Source: an uncultured Oscillospiraceae bacterium (lineage in GTDB: Bacteria > Bacillota > Clostridia > Oscillospirales > Acutalibacteraceae). Taken from it: a stretch of DNA of 64,000 nucleotides. The notes below the pieces were generated by a model. That model saw only the letters and a list, made by a program, of their open reading frames with translations. It did no database searches and was not told where the DNA came from. Made by a program: the position numbers and the translations under genes. The stretch covers positions 1-64,000 of the forward strand of contig UQOE01000005.1 in the NCBI GenBank assembly GCA_900542575.1. Direction: 5' to 3'. Shown one piece after another: positions 42,724 through 52,094 of the stretch. Position 1 is the stretch's first letter; every line of letters begins with the position of its first letter.

Positions 42724-43458
42724 ATGATCCTGTTTCCCGCAACTGACATCATCGGAGGAAAGGCCGTGCGCCTGCTCCGGGGCGACTACTCGAAAATGAC
42801 CGTCTATAACGACGATCCGCTGGAGGTCGCAGAGGACTTTGCTGCAAAAGGCTGCTGCGCCATCCACATGGTAGACCTTGAGGGCGCCCGGGACGGCGGG
42901 ACTCCCAACCTGGAGACGGTTCGCCGGGTTGCACAGCAGACCGATCTCTTCGTGGAGATCGGCGGCGGAATCCGTTCCATGGAGACGGTGGAGACCTATT
43001 TTTCCATCGGCGTGGACCGGGTCATTCTCGGCACGGCAGCCGTGGAAGATGAGGATTTCCTGAAAGAGGCTGTTCAGACCTATGGCAGAAAGATTGCGGT
43101 CGGGGCGGATGTCCGGGACGGCTATGTCTCCATCAAAGGGTGGAGAGTGCAGTCCTCGTATACGCTTTCGGATTTCTGCCGGAAAATGCAGGACCTCGGC
43201 GTCGATACCCTGATCTGCACGGACATCTCCAAAGACGGTGCCATGGGTGGCACCAACCGGGAAATGTACCGGAATCTGCTCCGCAGCTGCAATATGAAAA
43301 TTACCGCGTCCGGCGGCATCTCTTCGCTGGACGATATCCAGGCGCTGACCGATATGGGACTGTCCAGTGCCATTATCGGAAAAGCCTATTACACCGGCGA
43401 CATTGACCTCAGAAAAGCAGCGGCCATTGCCGGTCCCCAGGAGGCGTCACGCATATGA
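42724..43458 (+). CDS. hisA: ProFAR isomerase
   Basis: A 244-residue beta/alpha barrel isomerising phosphoribosylformimino-AICAR phosphate. Phosphate-binding loops GGGIRSM and SGGISS and the catalytic aspartates (start of the barrel and TDISKDGAM) are visible. I use the ATG at 42724; the frame is open upstream only because it overlaps hisH. Coupled to hisF by a 4-base overlap. Confidence 0.94.
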   Translation: MILFPATDIIGGKAVRLLRGDYSKMTVYNDDPLEVAEDFAAKGCCAIHMVDLEGARDGGTPNLETVRRVAQQTDLFVEIGGGIRSMETVETYFSIGVDRVILGTAAVEDEDFLKEAVQTYGRKIAVGADVRDGYVSIKGWRVQSSYTLSDFCRKMQDLGVDTLICTDISKDGAMGGTNREMYRNLLRSCNMKITASGGISSLDDIQALTDMGLSSAIIGKAYYTGDIDLRKAAAIAGPQEASRI

Positions 43459-44213
43459 TTACCAAACGAATTATTCCCTGCCTCGACGTCCGTGACGGAC
43501 GCGTCGTGAAAGGTACCAACTTTGTGAACCTGAACGATGTGGACGACCCGGTTGCGCTGGGACACTACTACAGCGACTCCGGCGCAGATGAGCTGGTTTT
43601 CTACGATATTACGGCCTCTTTTGAGGGGCGCAAGCTCTTTACCGATATTCTCCGCCGCGTCGCATCGGAAATCTTTATCCCGCTGACCGTCGGCGGCGGT
43701 ATCAACACAGTAGATGATTTCGACCGCGTGCTCAAATGCGGTGCCGATAAAGTCTCCGTCAACTCGGGCGCCATCCGCAACCCGGATCTCGTGGAGGAAG
43801 CCGCACACAAATACGGTTCCCAGTGCGTTGTCATCTCGGCCGATGTCAAGCGCGTTGACGGAAAGTTTCACGTCTTTGCCAAAGGTGGCCGGGAGGATAC
43901 CGGTATGGACGGCATCGAGTGGATCCGCCGCTGCGTCGACAACGGAGCCGGTGAAGTCGTTCTGAACAGTATTGACACAGATGGCGTCAAAAAAGGCTTT
44001 GACCTGGAAATGCTGGATGCGGTCTGCAATGCCGTCAATGTCCCGGTGATCGCCTCCGGAGGAGCCGGCTGCGAACAGGATTTCGTGGAGCTCTTCCATA
44101 CCCTTCCGCGGGTCGATGCTGGCCTTGCGGCCTCCATTTTCCATTTCAAAGAGGTGGAGATCCCGCATCTGAAACAGACGCTTCGCGACAATGACATTAA
44201 TGTAAGACTCTAA
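43455..44213 (+). CDS. hisF: Imidazole glycerol phosphate synthase, cyclase subunit
   Basis: A 252-residue barrel with the catalytic aspartates in IPCLDVRDGRVVKG (first strand) and NSIDTDGVKKGFD. It closes the imidazole ring with ammonia from HisH and releases AICAR. The pair hisA-hisF shows the expected internal similarity. Confidence 0.96.
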   Translation: MITKRIIPCLDVRDGRVVKGTNFVNLNDVDDPVALGHYYSDSGADELVFYDITASFEGRKLFTDILRRVASEIFIPLTVGGGINTVDDFDRVLKCGADKVSVNSGAIRNPDLVEEAAHKYGSQCVVISADVKRVDGKFHVFAKGGREDTGMDGIEWIRRCVDNGAGEVVLNSIDTDGVKKGFDLEMLDAVCNAVNVPVIASGGAGCEQDFVELFHTLPRVDAGLAASIFHFKEVEIPHLKQTLRDNDINVRL

Positions 44214-44227
44214 GGAGGCAACCGCAC

Positions 44228-44584
44228 ATGGCAGTGGAAGACGCCGCTTTTTCGCTCGATGAACTGAAATTTGACGAGAAGGGACTGATCCCCGCTATCG
44301 TCGTGGACAACACGTCCGGTGAAGTCCTGACGCTGGCCTATATGAACCGGGAAAGTCTGGAAATCTCGCTGAACCGGGAACTGACCTGCTTCTGGTCCCG
44401 CTCCCGCCAGGAGCTCTGGCTGAAAGGGGAGACCAGCAAAAACTATCAGCATATCGTCTCCATCGTCGCCGACTGCGACAAAGATGCACTGGTGGTACGA
44501 GTCAACAAAGAGGGCCCGGCGTGCCACACCGGTGCCGAATCCTGTTTCCATAATCCGCTGTTTACCAGCCGTACCAATCGGTAG
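44228..44584 (+). CDS. hisI: Phosphoribosyl-AMP cyclohydrolase
   Basis: A 118-residue monofunctional cyclohydrolase. The zinc and magnesium ligands DCDKDALVV and GPACHTGAESCF are visible, and TFWSRSRQELWLKG-type sequence (CFWSRSRQELWLKGETS) is a family mark. The pyrophosphatase domain HisE, fused in many bacteria, is missing, and no separate hisE is in the operon. GGAGG precedes the ATG. Confidence 0.94.
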   Translation: MAVEDAAFSLDELKFDEKGLIPAIVVDNTSGEVLTLAYMNRESLEISLNRELTCFWSRSRQELWLKGETSKNYQHIVSIVADCDKDALVVRVNKEGPACHTGAESCFHNPLFTSRTNR

Positions 44585-44592
44585 GTATTCCT

Positions 44593-45417
44593 ATGAAGTA
44601 CTGTAATTATCACATGCACACCACATTCTGCGACGGTGCCAATACAGCCAAAGAGATGACCGAGGCCGCCCTTGCAGCCGGCTGCGAAGAGATCGGATTT
44701 TCCGGCCACTCCTACCTGCCGTTTGACCCCTCCTGGACCATGTCCCCGGAGACCGCGACTGCCTATCGGCAGTGCATCGGCGACTTGAAGGAGCACTATG
44801 CTGACTGCATTTCAATCCGCCTTGGAATTGAGCAGGATCTCTGTTCCGACCCCTCCGATCTCGGGCTCTATGAATATGTCATCGGCAGCGTCCACTGCGT
44901 TTTCCGGGAGGAGCATTACATTTCGGTCGATGCCTCGGCCAGGACTATGAAACAGGGGATAGACCAGTGGTACGGCGGCGACGTCTATGCATTTGTGAAT
45001 GATTACTATAAGAGCGTGGCACAGGTGTACAGAAAAACCCATTGTCAGATTGTCGGCCACTTCGATCTCGTCACCAAATTTATCGAGCAGGCTGATTTCC
45101 TGGACATTACTGACCCGCGCTATTGCCGCGCTGCAGATCGGGCACTGGAAGAACTCATGGCCCAGCCTGTTGCATTTGAACTGAACACCGGTGCTATTTC
45201 CCGGGGCTATCGCACAGCTCCTTATCCGGATGAGCGAATTCTCGCTCAGCTGGGAGAGGCGGGACGCCCGGTTCTCTTCTCCTCAGATGCCCATCGGGCC
45301 GGGGATATTCTTTTCGGGCTCGACGACGCAAAACGTCTGGCAGATACGTATAAGCTGAATCTGTTTGATGATCTCGACACTCTGCTGCAATGGCAGAAAA
45401 TGCAGCCGCAATATTGA
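44593..45417 (+). CDS. hisJ: Histidinol-phosphatase, PHP type
   Basis: A 274-residue PHP-domain phosphatase. Metal-ligand motifs HMHTTFCDG near the N terminus, GFSGHSYLPF, GSVHCVF, GHFDLVTKF and a C-terminal SSDAHRAGDI match the family. It removes phosphate from histidinol phosphate. Last gene of the his operon, 8 bases after hisI. Confidence 0.9.
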   Translation: MKYCNYHMHTTFCDGANTAKEMTEAALAAGCEEIGFSGHSYLPFDPSWTMSPETATAYRQCIGDLKEHYADCISIRLGIEQDLCSDPSDLGLYEYVIGSVHCVFREEHYISVDASARTMKQGIDQWYGGDVYAFVNDYYKSVAQVYRKTHCQIVGHFDLVTKFIEQADFLDITDPRYCRAADRALEELMAQPVAFELNTGAISRGYRTAPYPDERILAQLGEAGRPVLFSSDAHRAGDILFGLDDAKRLADTYKLNLFDDLDTLLQWQKMQPQY

Positions 45418-45456
45418 ATTTTGAGGTTGTGTGTGATACGATAACAACGTTGTTTC

Positions 45457-45543
45457 GCTGGTTTGGCGAAATTGGCAGACGCAAGGGACTTAAAATCCCT
45501 CGGTGGCAACACCGTACCGGTTCAAGTCCGGTAACCAGCACCA
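45457..45543 (+). tRNA. tRNA-Leu (UAA anticodon)
   Basis: A complete 87-nt class II tRNA. Acceptor stem GCTGGTT/AACCAGC, anticodon arm AGGGA-CTTAAAA-TCCCT with anticodon TAA, a long variable arm CGGTG-GCAA-CACCG, T arm ACCGG-TTCAAGT-CCGGT, discriminator A and an encoded CCA. A terminator follows at once, so it is a single-gene transcript. Confidence 0.97.
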
Positions 45544-45544
45544 A

Positions 45545-45577
45545 AGTGCTCCCGAAGCCGGGAGCACTTTTCTTTTT
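45545..45577 (+). terminator. Terminator of tRNA-Leu
   Basis: AGTGCTCCC and GGGAGCACT form a 9-bp stem followed by TTTCTTTTTT. Confidence 0.9.
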
Positions 45578-45633
45578 TATATTCTTATGCTAAAATTGCC
45601 TAATGTAGCGAAACCATAGAGGAGCATCTGCAA

Positions 45634-46449
45634 ATGAGTCTTTTTCATACCAATAAGCGCGCAGGAGAGCTGGACGCCAGCGACCAGGTTTTCTATGAAT
45701 ATCGGGAATATTTTTCGAAAAAACCGGTCCTCGTCACCTGTGACATGAACTTTGTCAACACCCTGCCCAACGGGGTGCGCCCGTTCTGCGTCAAAGTGCA
45801 GATGCAGGTCTACACGGACAGCAGCAATCCAGACCTTGTCAGCGACATTGAAATTCAGCATCTCTCCTCGGTCCGCACGTTGCTCGGCGACCACATCGGC
45901 GGACGCTTTGTCGGTCAGGCCATTGTCGGTTCGCAGAACCTTGCCTTCTTTATCTACTATATTCCGGAACGCATGGTCAAACAGGCGAAACAGATGCTGG
46001 CCACAGCCCTGACCGGGTCATTCCGCCATACCGACTATGCGGTCACTTACGACCCGGACGGCAATGAATACAAGAAATATCTCTATCCGAATACGCTTCA
46101 GATCAAACAGGTGGAGAACACCAAAATTTTGAATACGCTGATCGGTTATGGCGACGACGGCACAAAGCCCCGTCCGGTAGAATTTCATATCATCTTTCCA
46201 AATAAGAAAGCAGCAATGGATTTCTATACGGAGAGTGCGGAGAAATCCTTCCGCCTCGGAAATATAGAAGAACAGCCGGCTCCGGAAGGGCTCGTTCTTC
46301 CGCGCTATCGGCTGACGATTGAACGGGATCTCCCGTTTGACATTGAGCTTCTGGACCGGGTCGATGAATATTTGCTGGACCTGGCCGAAAAATATGAGGG
46401 CGACTATCAGTCGCTGGAGACCGACATCGTATCGGAAGATGAGGATTGA
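45634..46449 (+). CDS. DUF695-type protein of unknown function
   Basis: A 271-residue soluble protein. The N-terminal half (DQVFYEYREYFSKKPVLVT, then SQNLAFFIYYIPE) looks like a DUF695 domain and the C-terminal half (FHIIFPNKKAAMDFYTESA, then YRLTIERDLPFDIELLDRV) like the RraB-type regulator-of-RNase-E fold that often accompanies it. Function is not established; a role in RNA metabolism is only a family-based guess. It has GGAGCATCTGCAA before its ATG. Confidence 0.65.
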   Translation: MSLFHTNKRAGELDASDQVFYEYREYFSKKPVLVTCDMNFVNTLPNGVRPFCVKVQMQVYTDSSNPDLVSDIEIQHLSSVRTLLGDHIGGRFVGQAIVGSQNLAFFIYYIPERMVKQAKQMLATALTGSFRHTDYAVTYDPDGNEYKKYLYPNTLQIKQVENTKILNTLIGYGDDGTKPRPVEFHIIFPNKKAAMDFYTESAEKSFRLGNIEEQPAPEGLVLPRYRLTIERDLPFDIELLDRVDEYLLDLAEKYEGDYQSLETDIVSEDED

Positions 46450-46556
46450 TGTCCTGCAGGAGAATTCTGCTCCAATTCACGGCACGGTTGCAATTTGTTC
46501 AAATTCTTTGACTATATTCTTTTCATGAATTTTATCTCTGCAAAGGAGTTTATACT

Positions 46557-47159
46557 ATGACCATCAATCAGACTGAAGCACCAAAGAGTGGCGACACCGT
46601 CGCAACCATCCAAACGACCATGGGGCCCATTAAAGTCAAATTCTTTCCGGAGGAGACGCCGAAGACATTTGAGAACTTCACGACCCATGCCAAAAACGGC
46701 TATTATGACGGCATTATCTTTCACCGCGTCATCAAAGACTTTATGATTCAGGGCGGCGACCCGCAGGGCACCGGCATGGGCGGTGAGAGCATCTGGGGCA
46801 AACCGTTTGTCGACGAGTTTCATCCGGAACTCCACAATATCCGCGGTGCCTTGTGCATGGCCAATGCCGGTCCGAATACCAATGGAAGTCAGTTCTTCAT
46901 TGTTCAGGCAGACTCCTGCGACCCCGGCTTCATCGGACAGATGGAACAGCTCAAAGACAGCGGCTTTTCCCAGCAGGTCATTGACAATTATAAGGAGCTT
47001 GGCGGCACTCCGTGGCTGGACTTTCACCACACGGTCTTCGGTCAGGTCTATGACGGAATGGACGTAGTTGACGCCATTGCCAATGTGGACACCGACGGCA
47101 GCGACCGCCCGCTGGAGGACGTCAAAATCGTCTCTGTCGACGTGGAAACCCTTGCATAA
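46557..47159 (+). CDS. Cyclophilin-type peptidyl-prolyl isomerase
   Basis: A 200-residue cytoplasmic cyclophilin with FHRVIKDFMIQGGDPQGTG (catalytic arginine) and NTNGSQFFIVQ. An insertion of ~30 residues (DSCDPGFIGQMEQLKDSGFSQ and on) between the core strands is typical of clostridial cyclophilins. It speeds proline isomerisation during folding. No signal peptide is seen. AAAGGAG precedes the ATG, and ispF follows 17 bases later. Confidence 0.93.
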   Translation: MTINQTEAPKSGDTVATIQTTMGPIKVKFFPEETPKTFENFTTHAKNGYYDGIIFHRVIKDFMIQGGDPQGTGMGGESIWGKPFVDEFHPELHNIRGALCMANAGPNTNGSQFFIVQADSCDPGFIGQMEQLKDSGFSQQVIDNYKELGGTPWLDFHHTVFGQVYDGMDVVDAIANVDTDGSDRPLEDVKIVSVDVETLA

Positions 47160-47176
47160 GAGAGGAATCTGAACTT

Positions 47177-47659
47177 ATGATGCGAATCGGCCACGGCTAT
47201 GACGTCCATGCATTTGCAGAAGGACGGAAACTTATCCTCGGCGGCGTGGAAATTCCCTATGAAGTGGGCCTGCTTGGTCACTCCGACGCAGATGTCCTGC
47301 TCCATGCCGTCTCAGATGCGCTGCTCGGCGCAGCCGGCGACGGAGACATCGGAGGCATGTTCCCGGACAACGACGACCGTTTTCTCGGTGCGGACAGTCT
47401 GGTCATGCTGGAACAGGTTGTCCGGCGGCTTGAGGCGGAAGGATACCGTATTGGAAATATCGACGCCACCGTCATTGCACAGGCCCCGAAGCTCGCACCC
47501 TTTATCGGGCAAATGCGTGACATTATTGCACAGGTCTGCGGAATCGCTCCGTCTTATGTGAATGTCAAGGCGACAACGGAGGAACATCTCGGTTTCACCG
47601 GCCGGAAAGAGGGCATTTCGGCCCACGCCGTCGCTCTTATTGCGCCAAAAGAATCGTAA
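47177..47659 (+). CDS. ispF: 2-C-methyl-D-erythritol 2,4-cyclodiphosphate synthase
   Basis: A 160-residue MEP-pathway enzyme that cyclises CDP-ME 2-phosphate. Zinc ligands D9 and H11 in GHGYDVHAF and the histidine in LGHSDADVLLHAVSDALLGA are visible, with DGDIGGMFPDND and ATTEEHLGFTGR following. The gene is not fused to ispD. Isoprenoid synthesis thus runs by the MEP route in this organism. Confidence 0.96.
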   Translation: MMRIGHGYDVHAFAEGRKLILGGVEIPYEVGLLGHSDADVLLHAVSDALLGAAGDGDIGGMFPDNDDRFLGADSLVMLEQVVRRLEAEGYRIGNIDATVIAQAPKLAPFIGQMRDIIAQVCGIAPSYVNVKATTEEHLGFTGRKEGISAHAVALIAPKES

Positions 47660-47745
47660 ATCCAGGCCGTCCCTCCACGGAACGCCTTTTGGTCTTTTTT
47701 ATCACCCATGAATTTGTAACTGGAAAGGGGGCAGAAGGGTTCCGC

Positions 47746-48675
47746 ATGAATGATCTTCCCACTATCTGGAGCCGCATCGTCAGCGTCTTTTTTACCTACA
47801 ACTGGCTGAGTGATACCCTGGACATTCTGCTCCTTGCGGTCACATTTTATTATATTCTGAAGTTAATTCGGGACACACGTGCCATTACAGTGGCCAAAGG
47901 AATCCTGTTTTTTATTCTCGCCTATGTCGTGGTTCTGCTTCTCGACATGAAATCGAGCATCTTTATCTTTAAGCAGATTTTCAACAACATCCTGGTCATT
48001 TTGATTATTCTGTTTGCGCCGGAATTGCGAAAAATGCTGGAAAAAATCGGCACGAACCGCTCGTTTATGAGGGTATCCGGCCTGTTTGGGAAAGGTCCCT
48101 CTCAAAAGACGCTCCAGTACAACAACGATGTGACCAGAGCGGTCAACTCCGTCGTCAAAGCAACCACCGATATGAGCGAAAAGAAAATCGGAGCGCTGAT
48201 TATTTTTGAAAAGGACATGCCTCTCGGCGAAATCATCGGCACCGGGACAGTGGTCGACGCGAAGATCAGTTCTCAGCTCATCGGCAATATTTTCTATCCG
48301 AAATCGCCTCTCCACGACGGGGCAGCGGTTATCCGCAACAACCGGCTTTATGCCGCCGGATGTATTCTTCCGCTGACGGACCGCAACCGGGAGGTCGCGA
48401 AAGAGCTTGGAACCCGTCATCGTGCCGCCATCGGCATGAGTGAACAGAGCGACGCGCTGGTGCTTGTCGTCTCCGAGGAGACCGGTGCGGTCTCCATTGC
48501 CGAGGGAGGGAGTCTGTATCGAGACCTCTCAGACGGCGAAGTGCGGGAACGTCTGTTGAATGCCTTCCTTATCCCCATACCGGACGAGGAGCGTCCGAAA
48601 AAGGAGCAGAGGAAACTGCGTCGTATTCGCAGAAATTCGGAATCGAGCGGAGGGAATGACCATGGAGAGCAATAA
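47746..48675 (+). CDS. cdaA: Diadenylate cyclase CdaA
   Basis: A 309-residue membrane cyclase making c-di-AMP. Three N-terminal membrane helices are followed by the DAC domain with D191-G-A (PLHDGAAVI) and R224-H-R (GTRHRAAIG). c-di-AMP controls potassium transport and cell-wall balance. I start at the ATG at 47746 with AGAAGG seven bases upstream; a longer frame to 47689 adds unlikely residues. The 3' end overlaps cdaR. glmM, the usual third partner, is not adjacent. Confidence 0.94.
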   Translation: MNDLPTIWSRIVSVFFTYNWLSDTLDILLLAVTFYYILKLIRDTRAITVAKGILFFILAYVVVLLLDMKSSIFIFKQIFNNILVILIILFAPELRKMLEKIGTNRSFMRVSGLFGKGPSQKTLQYNNDVTRAVNSVVKATTDMSEKKIGALIIFEKDMPLGEIIGTGTVVDAKISSQLIGNIFYPKSPLHDGAAVIRNNRLYAAGCILPLTDRNREVAKELGTRHRAAIGMSEQSDALVLVVSEETGAVSIAEGGSLYRDLSDGEVRERLLNAFLIPIPDEERPKKEQRKLRRIRRNSESSGGNDHGEQ

Positions 48676-49942
48676 TCGTGCCCGCCTGTCGTCGTTCCTG
48701 AACAATCGACGGGCTCTGATCATCATTTCGGTTCTGCTGGCGGTTATTACCTGGCTCGCCATCTCCATCAATGAATCGCCCGAGGTGGAGCGCACCGTCA
48801 AGGGGGTTCGCGTTCAGGTGGATGAGAGTCTCCCGAGCCAGCTGGGGTATCAGGCGTTCGGCGCCGACAATCTGACCGTTGATGTCACGGTCCGCGGCAA
48901 ACGGTACGAAGTCGGGGACAACGTGCTCTCCGCCAACGATATCCGCGTCGTCGCAGTAACTTCCTATGTCGACGCGGCCGGACAATACACCCTCCAGCTG
49001 CGTGCTACAGCGAAAGATCCGAATGCAAACTATACCATCATCTCCAAGTCCCGGGACTTCATCGAGGTCTATTTTGACACGCCGAAGACCAAGGATATTG
49101 CGCTGGAACCGGTGGTCAACCGCAGCAGAAGGCTGCTGGACAGCAATGAGTACATGACGGCCGACCCGGTGCTCTCACGCAATAAGCTCACCATTTACGG
49201 TCCCACAACGGAGATCGACAAAATTGAGCACGCCTATGCGGTGGTCAGCACCGACGGCCATCTCCGGAAGCCGGAGACCCAGCAGGCAAGCATTCGCTTT
49301 GCCGACAAGGGCGGGAACACCGTTCGGCGCTATATTCAGAACCGAACCGGTCCGGTGACCTTGACAATTCCGGTCTATCGGAAGACACGCATGCCCGTCA
49401 GTGTGGACTTCTCCAATGTGCCGTCCGCCTATACGGACGAGCTGCCCGGCTTTAAAATCAGTCCGGCCAGCATCGACGTCGGTGTAGACCCGACCAAGCT
49501 GCGGGACATGGACAGCATCTCCCTCGGCACCATCGACTTCAGCCGTCTGACAACCGGTACCAATACATTTACATTCTCTTCCTCGGACATTACGGACGGA
49601 ATTCCGCTGAAAAAAGAACAGACCTATACGGTGACGGTTAATGTGGAAGATATGACGACCCGGGAGGTTACGCTGGACCTCAGCCGTACCCGGTTCCAGA
49701 ATGTTCCGGCGGGGTATCAGGTCAGCCAGCCGAATACCTCCATTACCCTGACGCTGGTCGGGCCGGCAGAGGATCTCCAGAAGATTAAGGCCTCTGACCT
49801 CTCGGCAGTCGCCGACCTCAAAAATGTAAATCTGACCGAGGGCGAAAATGATATTCCGCTCCGTATTCTGGTCAACAGCGACACCTGCTGGTCCTATGGT
49901 ACCCATACCGCTGCTGTCACAGCAAAAAAATTGGTAAACTGA
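48662..49942 (+). CDS. cdaR: YbbR-domain regulator CdaR
   Basis: A 426-residue protein with one N-terminal membrane helix (about residues 16-34) and four extracellular YbbR repeats (for example TVKGVRVQVDESLPSQLGY and VTLDLSRTRFQNVPAGYQV). It binds and tunes CdaA. The ATG at 48662 has GGAGGG eight bases upstream and lies inside cdaA, coupling the two genes. Confidence 0.92.
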   Translation: MESNNRARLSSFLNNRRALIIISVLLAVITWLAISINESPEVERTVKGVRVQVDESLPSQLGYQAFGADNLTVDVTVRGKRYEVGDNVLSANDIRVVAVTSYVDAAGQYTLQLRATAKDPNANYTIISKSRDFIEVYFDTPKTKDIALEPVVNRSRRLLDSNEYMTADPVLSRNKLTIYGPTTEIDKIEHAYAVVSTDGHLRKPETQQASIRFADKGGNTVRRYIQNRTGPVTLTIPVYRKTRMPVSVDFSNVPSAYTDELPGFKISPASIDVGVDPTKLRDMDSISLGTIDFSRLTTGTNTFTFSSSDITDGIPLKKEQTYTVTVNVEDMTTREVTLDLSRTRFQNVPAGYQVSQPNTSITLTLVGPAEDLQKIKASDLSAVADLKNVNLTEGENDIPLRILVNSDTCWSYGTHTAAVTAKKLVN

Positions 49943-49967
49943 TATCCGTGAGGAGGAACGCACAGAA

Positions 49968-51317
49968 ATGAAAAAGCATATTATTGCCATTGTTGTCTCT
50001 GCGGTCACGTTTCTCCTCATCTTTCTGTTTTTCTCTTTCCACTTCAAAAATGCCGGAAATGCCGTCACGCCGCCTGCACAGAGCGAGGAAAACCAGGAAA
50101 TTCTGGAGGCTTTCCAGAACTCAATCGGGCAGCGCACGTCCTACCAGCTGCAGTTTCCACGCTCCGGCTCCTACCGCAATGCCTTCATCAAAGTAGATCT
50201 GGACGGGGACGGGCAGAATGAGGTCCTGGCTTTTTACACGACACCGGCTACAGAGTCCCTGACCCGCATCAATGTTTTGGACAAACAGGATGACAAATGG
50301 GTCAGTGTCCTGGACCAGGAGGGCTACGGTGCCGCCATCAATTCGGTTGATATCGACGACCTGAACAACGACCATGTCCCCGAGGTCATATTGACATGGG
50401 ACAAGGGCTTCAGCAATGAAGTGCGGACGCTGACCGTTCAGGAGTTTTCCGTGGACCGGCACTCCAATCTGCAGATGGATCTTCTCCTGGACCAGGACTA
50501 CAAATACATGGGACTGGCCGATATGGACGGCGACGCCAGGAATGAGCTGCTTGTGGTCTGGCCGAAGACAGAAAATTCTGTGGAGCGCACATATGCGTCT
50601 TTGTTCAGGATGAACGGCAGAAAAATAGAGGAGTACGGCAAACGGGCTGTGCTTGACAGCGAAGTCTCCGGCTATGCATCTCTGAAGTTCCAGAAGAGCG
50701 GCGGGCGCAACATCGCCATGCTGGATGCCACCAAAGGGGAAAATGGGATGATCACGGAGGTTATCTGGTGGGATAAGCAGAAGCAGGCGCTGGTGGCGCC
50801 GTTTACGGACAACGACAATCTGCGGAACACCGCGACCTATCGGTCGGTGAAAATTCCCTGCCGGGATATCAACGGCGACTCCAAAATTGACATCCCCGTC
50901 GCAGAGTCCGGCGGCCTGCCGGCAAAAACCGGGAGCGACGAGACCCCGCTTGCAAGGATCTGCTGGTATCAGGTTTCCGTGAAAGGGGAACAGGCACAGC
51001 TGCTCCCACAGAACTACTCTTTTGTAGATACTGCAAACCACTATGTTTTTCTCATACCGTATCGCCTGCGCAGACAGATTGTGGCTGCCCGCAGTACGGC
51101 CGGAGTCTCCACTTTCTACCGCGCACAGGCAGGGGGCGCAGAAGGGCAGCCTCTGTTCAGCATTGTGGTTAAACAGCAGTCCAGCATGACAAAAGCAGAT
51201 ACTTATACATTCCGGGTGAACCACGGCAGTACCGTAGCCTACGGTACACTGACCAACGTCGGTTCCTCCCTCGGGTTCAGCAATGACAGCATCAGCCAGA
51301 GAATTATCTTTTATTAA
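49968..51317 (+). CDS. VCBS/FG-GAP repeat extracytoplasmic protein
   Basis: A 449-residue protein with an N-terminal membrane anchor (residues ~5-27; no lipobox cysteine) and an outward domain containing four Ca2+-binding-like D-x-D-x-D loops: VDLDGDGQNEVLAF, VDIDDLNNDHVPEVIL, ADMDGDARNELLVV and RDINGDSKIDIPV. These suggest an integrin-alpha-like propeller. Function is unknown; because the WalRK-like two-component system follows 30 bases later, it may be a cell-surface partner of that system. Confidence 0.75.
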   Translation: MKKHIIAIVVSAVTFLLIFLFFSFHFKNAGNAVTPPAQSEENQEILEAFQNSIGQRTSYQLQFPRSGSYRNAFIKVDLDGDGQNEVLAFYTTPATESLTRINVLDKQDDKWVSVLDQEGYGAAINSVDIDDLNNDHVPEVILTWDKGFSNEVRTLTVQEFSVDRHSNLQMDLLLDQDYKYMGLADMDGDARNELLVVWPKTENSVERTYASLFRMNGRKIEEYGKRAVLDSEVSGYASLKFQKSGGRNIAMLDATKGENGMITEVIWWDKQKQALVAPFTDNDNLRNTATYRSVKIPCRDINGDSKIDIPVAESGGLPAKTGSDETPLARICWYQVSVKGEQAQLLPQNYSFVDTANHYVFLIPYRLRRQIVAARSTAGVSTFYRAQAGGAEGQPLFSIVVKQQSSMTKADTYTFRVNHGSTVAYGTLTNVGSSLGFSNDSISQRIIFY

Positions 51318-51347
51318 AGAAGCAAACCTGAAATTGGGAGTGGTACT

Positions 51348-52058
51348 TTGAAACGGGTTCTGGTTGCAGAGGATGAGTCTGCAATTCGAGAGTTTATCGT
51401 CATCAATTTAAAACGAAGCGGCTATGAGGTCGTGGAGGCGGAGAACGGTGCTCAGGCTCTGCAGCTCTACGACGCCTGCGGCGGCGATATCGACGTGGTT
51501 CTCCTCGACATCATGATGCCCGAGATGGACGGCATTGAGGTATGCAAAGAGCTCCGCAAGCGCAGCGAGAGTGTCGGAATCATCATTCTGACCGCCAAAA
51601 CGGAGGAGATGGACAAGGTAACCGGCCTTCTGGTCGGCGCGGACGACTATGTCACCAAGCCCTTCTCTCCCGCAGAACTTATGGCGCGGGTAGATGCCGT
51701 CCACAGACGAGTGCAGATGGTGGAACACAGCGGCGTAACCTCAAAAGATCAGATTGCTCTGGGCGAGTTTGTACTGGATCTCCGAAGCCGGACTCTGACC
51801 AAAAACGGCCGGAGCATTGACCTGACCCAGGTTGAATTCCAGATTATGGAATACTTCTTCCAGAACCCCGGTGCTGCTCTTGCCCGGAGGCAGATCCTGG
51901 AACATGTCTGGGGCGGAAATTCCGGCAGTTCCTACTACACGGAAGATAAAATAGTAGACGTCAATATCCGGCGGCTTCGAAAAAAAATAGAGGATGATCC
52001 GTCCTCGCCCAAACACCTCATGACCATTTGGGGTGTTGGGTATAAATGGGTCGTATAA
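51348..52058 (+). CDS. OmpR/WalR-like response regulator
   Basis: A 236-residue response regulator: receiver domain with D54 (VVLLDIMMPEMDG) and VTKPFSPAELMARV, then an OmpR winged helix ending in LMTIWGVGYKWVV. It starts with TTG after a GGGAG site. The kinase gene begins 36 bases after the stop. Confidence 0.93.
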   Translation: MKRVLVAEDESAIREFIVINLKRSGYEVVEAENGAQALQLYDACGGDIDVVLLDIMMPEMDGIEVCKELRKRSESVGIIILTAKTEEMDKVTGLLVGADDYVTKPFSPAELMARVDAVHRRVQMVEHSGVTSKDQIALGEFVLDLRSRTLTKNGRSIDLTQVEFQIMEYFFQNPGAALARRQILEHVWGGNSGSSYYTEDKIVDVNIRRLRKKIEDDPSSPKHLMTIWGVGYKWVV

Positions 52059-52094
52059 TCAGGCAATATCCTGGACAGAGAGGAGGGGAGCAGG

